Source: Tissierella pigra | GTDB taxonomy: Bacteria > Bacillota > Clostridia > Tissierellales > Tissierellaceae | Assembly (NCBI RefSeq): GCF_009695605.1 | Contig: NZ_VUNQ01000022.1 | Location: forward strand, 1 to 58,878 | DNA length: 58,878 nucleotides | Direction: 5' to 3' | Part shown: positions 24,684 to 32,642 of the stretch, in pieces | How positions within the stretch are numbered: position 1 is the stretch's first letter | Layout of the letters: the number at the start of each line of letters is the position of its first letter | Made by a program: the position numbers and the translations under genes | The notes under the pieces: model-generated | What the model was told of the DNA's origin: nothing | Database searches by the model: none | What the model saw: only the letters and a program-made list of their open reading frames with translations

Positions 24684-26108
24684 ATGTATATAAATTTGTC
24701 TAAGGATCAAATATATGAAAGAAATGGTATTCTTGATGAAATAATGGAAAAACTCTTCGATATGGCCACATTAGTTGATTCCCAAGAAAAGATAATCCAT
24801 GTTAGTTCTAGTATCCCTAAATTAAGGAAAGAATCAAAAAATCAAATTATAGAAAAAAACATTGATTACCTTTATGATGCTTTACCATTTAAAAAAGTAT
24901 TGAATACCGGAAGAGCTGAAATGGGTATTATAGAGGTAATACATGGAAGAAAAATACTTGCAAATATATTTCCAATTATATGGGAAGAACAGACTATTGG
25001 TGCTTTAGGTACCATATTGTATAGAAATATTTCTATGCTAAAAAATATCCTATGGAATATAACCAATATGGATCCTTCTTTGCCTAAGGATTTATATGAT
25101 CAGATATCAAGACTTGAAACTAGCTATCTATTTGAAGATTTCATAGGTAATAGTAAGATAGTAAAAGATATGATTGTTCAATGCGAAAGTGCTGCTATAT
25201 CTAATCATCCAGTTTTAATCCTTGGAGAAACAGGTACAGGAAAAGAAATTATAAGCAATGCCATACATTCATCCAAGTTTTATAATAAACTATCTCCCTT
25301 TATTAAGATAAATTGTAATGCAATACCAGAACCACTATTAGAATCAGAACTTTTTGGTCATGTAAAAGGAGCATTTACCGGGGCTACAGAAAATAAAAAG
25401 GGGAAATTTGAGATTGCTTCCGGTGGCTCTATATTGTTGGATGAAATTGGAGATATGGATTTAAGACTACAGAGTAAACTCCTACGAGTTTTAGAAGAAA
25501 AGGAATTTGAAAGAGTAGGTGATATTAAACTTATTCCCTTAAATGCTAGAATAATTGCTTCTACTAATGCGAATTTACACAGACTATCTAGGGAGGGTAA
25601 GTTTCGTTCAGACTTATATTATCGGCTAAATACTATCGAAATTATAATTCCACCATTAAGGGCTAGGACTGAAGATATCCCTATTTTAGTAGAACATTTT
25701 ATTGAATTAGATCAACTCAGGGTTTCTTTTACGCAGAATGCAATGGAAAGGTTAATAGATTATAGTTGGCCTGGTAATGTAAGACAGTTAAGAAATATAT
25801 TAAACCGACTAAACATTATAAAGCAAGAAGGTACTATCGACGACCAAGATATACACAATATATTATATTCCAATATAGAGTTCCCAGAAAATACGACTAT
25901 TAGTTTACATGGATGCTCTAAAAATACTTCGACAGATATAAAAATAGCTACTATTGAAGAAGCCGAAAAAGAAGCCATTTTACGTGCCTTAGAGTATTGT
26001 AGCTATAATATCTCACTGACTTCAAAGATATTAAACATAAGCAGACCTACATTATATAATAAATTAAATAAATATAAAATAAATATAGCCCCTAAATTAA
26101 CAGAGTAA
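24684..26108 (+). CDS. sigma-54-dependent enhancer-binding regulator with PAS-like sensor
   Basis: A 474-residue NtrC-type activator. Residues 1-115 form a PAS-like sensory region, the AAA+ domain starts near 150 with Walker A GETGTGKE (181-188), the sigma-54-contact loop GAFTGA (229-234) and Walker B LLDEIGD (251-257), and a Fis-type helix-turn-helix ends the protein (SLTSKILNISRPTLYNKL). It is divergent from the PhlG-type operon and shares its 236-base control region, so it most likely activates that operon in response to an aromatic ligand. A CGGAGG site precedes the ATG. Confidence 0.92.
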   Translation: MYINLSKDQIYERNGILDEIMEKLFDMATLVDSQEKIIHVSSSIPKLRKESKNQIIEKNIDYLYDALPFKKVLNTGRAEMGIIEVIHGRKILANIFPIIWEEQTIGALGTILYRNISMLKNILWNITNMDPSLPKDLYDQISRLETSYLFEDFIGNSKIVKDMIVQCESAAISNHPVLILGETGTGKEIISNAIHSSKFYNKLSPFIKINCNAIPEPLLESELFGHVKGAFTGATENKKGKFEIASGGSILLDEIGDMDLRLQSKLLRVLEEKEFERVGDIKLIPLNARIIASTNANLHRLSREGKFRSDLYYRLNTIEIIIPPLRARTEDIPILVEHFIELDQLRVSFTQNAMERLIDYSWPGNVRQLRNILNRLNIIKQEGTIDDQDIHNILYSNIEFPENTTISLHGCSKNTSTDIKIATIEEAEKEAILRALEYCSYNISLTSKILNISRPTLYNKLNKYKINIAPKLTE

Positions 26109-26131
26109 ATTGACAAACCTTATTAATACTT

Positions 26132-26146
26132 GCAATAAATATGCCA
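26132..26146 (-). promoter_or_regulatory. orphan sigma-54 promoter facing antisense into the activator gene
   Basis: Same element as at 17658-17672. Transcription from it would start near 26120 and run antisense through the 3' end of the plus-strand regulator gene at 24684-26108. It is a by-product of the repeat; activity unknown. Confidence 0.55.
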
Positions 26147-26154
26147 TATAAATA

Positions 26155-26196
26155 AAAATCACAATTAGTATAAATACTCTTACTAATTGTGATTTT
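26155..26196. terminator. bidirectional terminator in right repeat copy
   Basis: Perfect 16-bp stem with ten-base loop and T-tracts on both sides, placed between the two convergent regulator genes and able to serve both. Confidence 0.85.
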
Positions 26197-26233
26197 TTAA
26201 TTCAATATTGCATTATTGAAATTCATTATTGTA

Positions 26234-27706
26234 TTAATTTTCTATACCTAAGGCTTGCATTTTTCTCACAACGGTTGATTGTGATACTCCTAAAATCTCT
26301 GCTACCTTATAGGTGCTACCATGTTTTCTAAAGGCCTTTTCTATTATATTTTTTTCCAACATATCAATAGCCTCTTTTAAGGTAATATCATCTTTAGTAA
26401 ACAAATCAATAGAAATCTTGTCTGTGCTTAAAGTATTCATTACACAATCCATAGTTATAAATTCTTCATTAGTGATAATAACAAGTCTTTCTATGGTATT
26501 TTCTAATTCACGAACATTACCAGGCCAATTATAATACTCTAATGCTTGTAATGCAGCTTCATCAAACTCTAAATTCTTTTTATACCTCTTATTAAATACT
26601 TCTAAAAACTTATATGCAAGAATTCTGATATCTTCTTTTCTATCTCTAATAGGTGGTATAGTTATTGGAATAACATTTAATCTATAATATAAGTCCTCTC
26701 TAAATTTACCTTGCTTTATTTGCTCTAATAGATTTTGATTTGTTGCTGCAATAATCCTTACATCTAATAGTTTAGGTATAGTGCCTCCTACTCTAGTGAT
26801 CTCTCTTTCCTGCAAAAATCTCAATATTTTAGATTGCAATTGCATGGGCATCTCTCCGATTTCATCTAATAATACGGTTCCCTTATGTCCCATTTCTAAT
26901 AACCCTATCTTCTCCTTCTGCAATGCTCCAGTAAAAGCACCTTTTTCATATCCAAATAATTCCGACTCCAAAAGAGTTTCAGGTATTGCAGCGCAGTTAA
27001 TCTTTATATATGGTCCATCACTCCTATTACTATTTTTATAGACCTCTCTAGATATAATTTCCTTACCTACTCCAGTTTCACCTGTGATTAAAACAGTTGC
27101 ATCTGTTTTTGCAACTTGGTTAATAGTTTGTCTAATTTTTCTGGCATCAAGACTATTTCCTAAAAATTCACTTTCATTTTGACTATCTCTTATGTATCTT
27201 AATTCACTGAGATACTTTTTATTTTCGTTTTCTGCCTTCTCTAATCTTTCTCGCAATGAATTAATTTCCGTAAAATCTCTCATTACAGTAATTACTTGGG
27301 ATATATTTCCTTTTTGGTCTACAAATGGATTTCCAGTTATTAGTACCTTTTTATTATTGTTTTTAATTATTGAAATTGCAGATATCTTTTTTTTACTTTT
27401 TAGAACTTCTAGAGAAACTGCACTGGTAAAGTATTTCCTATCTAGCATATCTTGTATATGTCTACCAACTATTTCTTCTCTGCAAATTCCTGTTATTTCT
27501 GTATAACCCTTGTTAATTTCAGTTACTACACCTTGACTATCTACTATGCAAATACCATCTGACACTGCATCTCCTAGCTCCAATGCAGTTAATGCTCTTT
27601 CTTTATGAAATTTATTTTCTTTTTCTAATTCCTTTATCTTTCTTTCCATTTTCATTATTTTCTCGTTATGATTTTCATTTTCAATATATTCTTCATTAAA
27701 TACCAA
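26234..27706 (-). CDS. TyrR-type sigma-54 regulator with PAS domain
   Basis: A 490-residue enhancer-binding protein. A short coiled coil (about 10-40) leads into a PAS domain (40-150; GICIVDSQGVVTEINKGYTE), then the AAA+ domain with Walker A GETGVGKE (209-216), GAFTGA (256-261) and LLDEIGEMP, and a TyrR-like C-terminal helix-turn-helix (VAEILGVSQSTVVRKM). Relatives control aromatic-compound operons. The copied 3' end at 17.76 kb shows that this gene once directly preceded the chemoreceptor-ptb-buk operon, which may be its original target. Confidence 0.92.
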   Translation of the reverse strand: MVFNEEYIENENHNEKIMKMERKIKELEKENKFHKERALTALELGDAVSDGICIVDSQGVVTEINKGYTEITGICREEIVGRHIQDMLDRKYFTSAVSLEVLKSKKKISAISIIKNNNKKVLITGNPFVDQKGNISQVITVMRDFTEINSLRERLEKAENENKKYLSELRYIRDSQNESEFLGNSLDARKIRQTINQVAKTDATVLITGETGVGKEIISREVYKNSNRSDGPYIKINCAAIPETLLESELFGYEKGAFTGALQKEKIGLLEMGHKGTVLLDEIGEMPMQLQSKILRFLQEREITRVGGTIPKLLDVRIIAATNQNLLEQIKQGKFREDLYYRLNVIPITIPPIRDRKEDIRILAYKFLEVFNKRYKKNLEFDEAALQALEYYNWPGNVRELENTIERLVIITNEEFITMDCVMNTLSTDKISIDLFTKDDITLKEAIDMLEKNIIEKAFRKHGSTYKVAEILGVSQSTVVRKMQALGIEN

Positions 27707-27924
27707 TCTATTTCCTCCTTAGCCTAATATTTACTTAAGCAGTTCCTTTAGAAATAATTAGTTACTATATTTAAGTCAAGTTGTAAATATATATTATCAT
27801 ATATTAAAATTCTTTGTCCATTATATTTGTTATATAAAAAGCTAGTTAATCTTGGAATAGTAAACATAGTATTATATATTACTATGATAAATTTAGATAC
27901 AAATTTAATTCTGTGTCATTATAG

Positions 27925-27969
27925 AATAACCCCAATCTTTGAAGCTAGACATCAAAAATCGGAGTTATT
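27925..27969 (-). terminator. imperfect terminator after the split chemoreceptor gene
   Basis: Arms of about 18 bases with a few wobble or mismatched pairs and an eight-base loop, 14 bases after the stop of the minus-strand chemoreceptor. The rest of the space to the activator gene (27707-27982) shows nothing else. Confidence 0.45.
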
Positions 27970-27982
27970 GAAAATAATATAT

Positions 27983-29974
27983 CTATATTCTAAAAATATT
28001 CAACCTTTCTTTTAGTTCTTGTGATAATTCCTTTAATTTTAATGCTGTTTCATTAAATTCTGTCATAGTTGCATTTATTTCTTCTGCAGATGCAGATACT
28101 TCCTCTGTGCTTGCAGAGGATTCTTCTGCTACTGCTGCTATACTTGCCATAGTATTTACTATATTATCCGTATCCTTATTGGTATCTTCTATAGTGTATT
28201 TTATATTCCCTATACCTTCCATTAAACTATTGATACTCTCCAATATTTTACCAAATATTTCTCTTGTTTCTTCAACAGATTCAGTTTGGTCTTTAACTAT
28301 TGACTGAGTATTATCCATGGAATATACTGCTAATTGGGATTTTCCTTTTATACTTTCTATTAAGGATTGAATTTTTGCTGTAGCGGTACTCGATTGTTCC
28401 GCTAGTTTTCTTATTTCGTCTGCTACTACAGAAAATCCTCTTCCTGCTTCTCCAGCACGAGCTGCCTCTATTGCTGCATTTAATGCTAAAAGGTTTGTTT
28501 GAGATGATATACTATTTATAGCTTCAGTTATGATTCCAATTTCTCCAGTTGCTTCATCCATTTCCTTTATAACTTTAGACATATCCCCAGTGGATATATT
28601 TACTTCTCTTGTTCTTTCCGTTAATTTATTCATATGTTTAAGTCCTTCTTGACTTAAGTCATTGGTCTTTAAAGATATGTTGTTCATATTGTTTGCCAAT
28701 TCTTCTATATTCTGAATTTCTTCTACAATTTTATTTAGAGCTATTACTCCTTCGTTAATATCTTCTGCTTGAGTTATGGTTCCTTGAGCTAATTGGTCAA
28801 TTGTAATACTTATTTCATCTACTGCTATGGAAGTTTCATTTGCACTGGTACTCATATTATCCGATGTGGAGAATATAATATCTGAGGAGTTATTTATATC
28901 TAAAACCAATTCCTTAATAGTATCCACCATATTATTAAATCCCTCTCCTAAAGTTTGAAATTCGTCTTTAGTATTTATATCTGTATGCACTAAGAGATCA
29001 CCACTGGATACTTTTTGAAATGCCTCTAAAATTTTGTTTATACTATTATTCATACCTTTAACTACAATTAAAGATAATGCCACTGAAACAATAGCTATAA
29101 TAACCACTATAATTTGAATTATTGACTTTAGTTTATTAATGTCATCTAATAGTTCTTTTTCGTCTAAAGTAACTACTATTTTCCAATCCCTCTTACTATC
29201 TGTTGTATGTCCTATATATCCTCTTTTCCCTTGGATTCTATAGGTTTCAAAGTTCTGGTCACTATTTAGCACATCATCCTACCAAGGCATTTCTTTGGCT
29301 GTCTCCTTGCTTAATTCTTGAGAATCTGGATGGGCTACTGTTACCCCTTTTGAATCAATTATATGTAAGTAGCCATTTTCTCCAACTTTAATAGATGATA
29401 ATATATTAGTCAAGTCCTCTAAAGCTATATCTATTGCAAGGGCACCTACTATATTTCCATTTTGTTCTACAGTTTTAGATACAGTTATTATATTTTTTCC
29501 TGTAAATGCGTCTATATATGGGTCTGAGTAAGTTATGTTTCCCTTATTTACTACTGCATCCCTATACCAATCCCTTGCTGTAGGGTCATAATCAGGTGCT
29601 AATTCAGTTTCAGGATATAATATGGTCTGTTTATTTTCTAAACCTATATATGCTCCTAAAATCGCCGCATCACTTTTGTGTGCATATCCTAATTTTTCAA
29701 AGACCTCACCAGTAAGTTCATAATCAAAATACACATCTTTAAACATTGGATCTTCACTGAACATATTAATTAGTGATTCAAATCTTCCAAAGGAAAAATC
29801 TATGGAATTTTGAACCTCCTCTATATTCTGTAAAGACATAATTTTTAATTTATCATATAATGTATCAAAAGATATTTTATATGACAATACTCCCAACAAT
29901 ACTAATGGAACAACTGATATAAATAGAAGTAATACTGTCAACTGAGTCTTAATACTTTTCTTATTTTTCTTCAA
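27983..29974 (-). pseudogene. methyl-accepting chemotaxis protein gene with an in-frame amber codon
   Basis: One continuous frame of 663 codons encodes a full dCache chemoreceptor: signal/TM1 at the start, dCache domain (about 40-290), TM2, HAMP and a signalling tip reading [17 protein letters not shown]. It is broken only by TAG at codon 232 (29279-29281), inside the second Cache lobe just after KEMPW. Both sides remain well conserved, and no frameshift is present. The 5' part would give a 231-residue sensor fragment; a GTG at 29272 could start a 429-residue signalling fragment but has no clear ribosome site. A recent nonsense mutation, a sequence error, or rare readthrough are the options. 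Confidence 0.75.
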
Positions 29975-30093
29975 TTCTTCTCCCCCCTAATATCATTACT
30001 ATTATAAATATTTATCGACAATATTCTATTATATATTAGTTAATTTTATAACTATCAAATTAGTATTAATTTTTTATATTTATACCCACTATA

Positions 30094-30145
30094 TATAAAC
30101 ATAAAAAGGCTAATTGAATTATCAATTAGCCTTTTTATGTTTATA
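30094..30145 (-). terminator. terminator of the double-cubane-type operon
   Basis: Perfect 24-bp stem with a four-base loop (30118-30121), overlapping the stop codon of the activator ATPase gene and U-rich on the minus strand. Confidence 0.85.
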
Positions 30146-30896
30146 TACTTTTTGCTAATAATGCCGCTCCTATGGCACCTGCATATCTAGCCAAATCACT
30201 TGTTTTTACTTCATTTTGAAGTTTTTCCGACAGAAGAGTAACAAAAGGTTCTACTTCACACAATCCACCTGTTAAAAAAATAGTATCTGTAGTACCATGT
30301 TTGTGAAGAAGAGCATATACCCTTCCTGTAATGGAATTTACTATTCCTCTTGCTATGCTTTCTCTTTTTGTCCCCGCTCCTATAAGGCTTATGACTTCAG
30401 ATTCTGCAAATACTGTACACATACTAGTGATATTTACATCATCTCCTGAAAGAGCCATTTCTGCTAATTCGTCTATACTGACACCTAAAGTGTTTGCCAT
30501 TAATTCCAAAAACCTACCAGTACCTGCTGCACATTTGTCATTCATGGTGAAGTTAGATACTTTCCCATTCTCTAATGTAATGATTTTGGTATCCTGACCC
30601 CCTATGTCTATTACAGTTGCATCTGTTCCTAGTAAATAGTGAGTGCCTTTACCATGGCAGGTTATTTCTGTTATGGTTTTATCTGCATAGGGAACGGAGA
30701 TTCTTCCATATCCAGTGGCTATGACCTTCGACTCATCTATTTTTATATTTTCTTTTTCTAGTTTCTCTTTTATTGATTTTGAAGTTTCTACACTACTCCA
30801 TCCTGTAGGCATGGTGAAGTTCTTTATTAGATTATCTTCTTCAAATACAGATACCTTTGCTGCCGTTGATCCTATGTCTATCCCTATATAATACAT
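30141..30896 (-). CDS. BadF/BadG/HgdC-type activating ATPase
   Basis: A 251-residue ASKHA ATPase. The N-terminal phosphate loop is GIDIGSTAAKVSVFE, the cysteines that hold an inter-subunit [4Fe-4S] cluster are in NDKCAAGTGRF and SMCTVF, and the end has FLTGGLCEVEPF. Such proteins couple ATP hydrolysis to delivery of very-low-potential electrons to their partner enzyme. The partner here is the single HgdB-like protein 13 bases upstream. Confidence 0.92.
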   Translation of the reverse strand: MYYIGIDIGSTAAKVSVFEEDNLIKNFTMPTGWSSVETSKSIKEKLEKENIKIDESKVIATGYGRISVPYADKTITEITCHGKGTHYLLGTDATVIDIGGQDTKIITLENGKVSNFTMNDKCAAGTGRFLELMANTLGVSIDELAEMALSGDDVNITSMCTVFAESEVISLIGAGTKRESIARGIVNSITGRVYALLHKHGTTDTIFLTGGLCEVEPFVTLLSEKLQNEVKTSDLARYAGAIGAALLAKSI

Positions 30897-30909
30897 TATT
30901 TCTCATCCT

Positions 30910-32073
30910 TTACTTTGCCATTGATGGTTTTTCTATGGTTTCTAAGAAAGCCTCAACTCTTACTTTTACTTGTCCAGTATCTGAATCTGAGTAGTCAGTC
31001 TCTATTTGAATAAACGGAAGATTTAGTTCTTCCTGAACAAATTTCTTAACTGTAAAGGATTCTATATTATAAGTATGACATGCTTGCCAAGTCAAATCTA
31101 CTACTCCATCTACATCATATTCTTTAGCTAATCTCTCTATTAAATCCAATCTTCCATTATTATTGGTCATACATGAACAAGGAGTAGATAAATATTTTTC
31201 TGCTAAAGCAGTTATAGGGTCTTTATTTTCATCTACCATTACATCTAGGCCCTTATATCCAGTACAATTTTCTAAAGCTACTACTGATGCTCCTGCTTCT
31301 TCCAATGCTTTTAGCACTTTTTCAGAACCAGCTCCTATTGGACATCCTGTAAGCAATATTCTAGGTGCATTTTCATCAAAGGCATATATTCCCTTTTCCA
31401 TTCTCTCTTCTACTTCAGCTATTAGTCTTTCAATTAAGTTTATTCCTGCTTCTTTATCTACATTGAATCCTTTTAGCCATTGAGCCAACATCATATCCAT
31501 TCCAGATAAAGGTGCAGGCTTGTGAGCATTTAGTTTATGTAATCTTTTCATTGCATCTCTTTCTCTATTCATAAGCTTAATAGCTTCTTTTAGTTTTTCA
31601 TCTGTTATTTCTACTTCAAATTTTTCCTCTAGAAACTTTTGAAATTTAACCATTTCTTTTTTCCACAATTCCAGTGAATCTTCATCATCAGCTGTTTGTG
31701 GCAAATTCATTATGTGCATAGGTTTTATTTTACCCATTAATTCATACATCTTTTTCTTTCCATCACAAGTAGTCTCTGCTAATAAAGCATCTGAAAAATA
31801 GAAGTATGGACATTTATCTGTAATTGCAAAACCATAACTAGATTTAATTAGTGGACATAGGTTTCTTGGTAATTCTTTTTCTGCATCTTCTATTGGTGCC
31901 TGGGTTGTCCCACATAAAGTTACAGAAATTGCGTCTGCTGCTAATGCTATTTCTGAAGGTGAAAATACACAGTACATTCCTACTACTTTTTTTCCTGCTT
32001 CGTGAGCCTCTTTTATTTTAACTGAATTCACGCCTCTTAACGCTTCAACTTCTTCCATTACAACTGGTCTCAT
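30910..32073 (-). CDS. 2-hydroxyacyl-CoA dehydratase D-component/double-cubane-cluster protein family
   Basis: A 387-residue protein of the HgdB/BcrB family. Cysteines in NLCPLIKSSYG, TTCDGKKK, NCTGYKG, PCSCM and WQACHTYN provide cluster ligands. Genuine dehydratases and benzoyl-CoA reductases need two such subunits; here only one is encoded beside one activator, as in double-cubane-cluster protein pairs (and YjiM/YjiL of E. coli), which reduce small molecules at very low potential. Physiological substrate unknown. AAGGAGC precedes the ATG. Confidence 0.85.
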   Translation of the reverse strand: MRPVVMEEVEALRGVNSVKIKEAHEAGKKVVGMYCVFSPSEIALAADAISVTLCGTTQAPIEDAEKELPRNLCPLIKSSYGFAITDKCPYFYFSDALLAETTCDGKKKMYELMGKIKPMHIMNLPQTADDEDSLELWKKEMVKFQKFLEEKFEVEITDEKLKEAIKLMNRERDAMKRLHKLNAHKPAPLSGMDMMLAQWLKGFNVDKEAGINLIERLIAEVEERMEKGIYAFDENAPRILLTGCPIGAGSEKVLKALEEAGASVVALENCTGYKGLDVMVDENKDPITALAEKYLSTPCSCMTNNNGRLDLIERLAKEYDVDGVVDLTWQACHTYNIESFTVKKFVQEELNLPFIQIETDYSDSDTGQVKVRVEAFLETIEKPSMAK

Positions 32074-32124
32074 ATTATCGCTCCTTTTTAAGAATTACAT
32101 ACATCTAAATATTATCATGTAAAA

Positions 32125-32165
32125 AAACCATGTTCCAATTGTTTTTATCAATAGGTACATGGTTT
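32125..32165 (-). terminator. hairpin downstream of the NifU-like gene
   Basis: Nine-base arms around a 23-base loop, next to A- and T-tracts, 15 bases after the NifU-like stop codon. Confidence 0.5.
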
Positions 32166-32179
32166 AATATAGATATTTC

Positions 32180-32563
32180 TTATAAGGATTTATTCTTTTT
32201 TAAATAGTCATCTATGGCAGCTCTCAACCCCTTTACCCCAAGAACTGAACAGTGAATTTTACTTTGAGGAAGTCCATCTAAGGCATCTATTAGCTGTTTC
32301 TCTGTTATACTTAAAGCTTCTTCTATGGTTTTGCCCTTTGCCATTTCGGTTATCATACTACTTGTAGCTATAGATGCAGTACATCCAAATACTAGAAAAC
32401 TAATATCTGTTATTATATTATCTTTTACCTTAATGTAAATAGTTAAGGAATCACCACATTTTAAATCTCCATAAGTTCCTTCACCATGAGGGTCTTTCAT
32501 GCTTCCAACATTCCTTGGACTCATAAAATGTTCTATTACCTTCATTGAGTATTCTGAATACAT
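32180..32563 (-). CDS. NifU/IscU-type iron-sulfur scaffold protein
   Basis: A 127-residue NifU N-terminal domain protein. The three conserved cysteines lie in KCGDS, FGCTAS and HCSVLG, with the aspartate of the scaffold site in GDS. It assembles [2Fe-2S]/[4Fe-4S] clusters for transfer to apo-enzymes. It stands alone, without an IscS partner nearby, directly upstream of the double-cubane-type pair, and may serve those cluster proteins. Confidence 0.9.
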   Translation of the reverse strand: MYSEYSMKVIEHFMSPRNVGSMKDPHGEGTYGDLKCGDSLTIYIKVKDNIITDISFLVFGCTASIATSSMITEMAKGKTIEEALSITEKQLIDALDGLPQSKIHCSVLGVKGLRAAIDDYLKKNKSL

Positions 32564-32642
32564 TTAATCACTTCCTGTTATATATAATATATATATTTTA
32601 ACATAAATTTATATTTCCGTATAAGGTTTTCTTGTTTCCACT

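Larger units (their letters stand above)
26126..26250. repeat. 125-bp direct repeat, right copy
   Basis: Second copy of 17652-17776 with one mismatch. Here it includes the genuine last codons of the TyrR-type activator (26234-26250), its terminator and a sigma-54 promoter that now points toward the 3' end of the plus-strand activator gene. Confidence 0.95.

Noticed and set aside
17652-26250. Transposon with terminal repeats
   Set aside because: No transposase, no inverted ends and no short target duplication; the repeats are ordinary gene-end and promoter sequence.
27983-29974. TAG codon as pyrrolysine
   Set aside because: No pyl genes or methylamine methyltransferases are in the window, and TAG also serves as the ordinary stop of this same gene and of several others here; a nonsense mutation is simpler.
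30141-32073. 2-hydroxyacyl-CoA dehydratase or benzoyl-CoA reductase
   Set aside because: Only one HgdB-like subunit is encoded; both enzyme types need two different ones.
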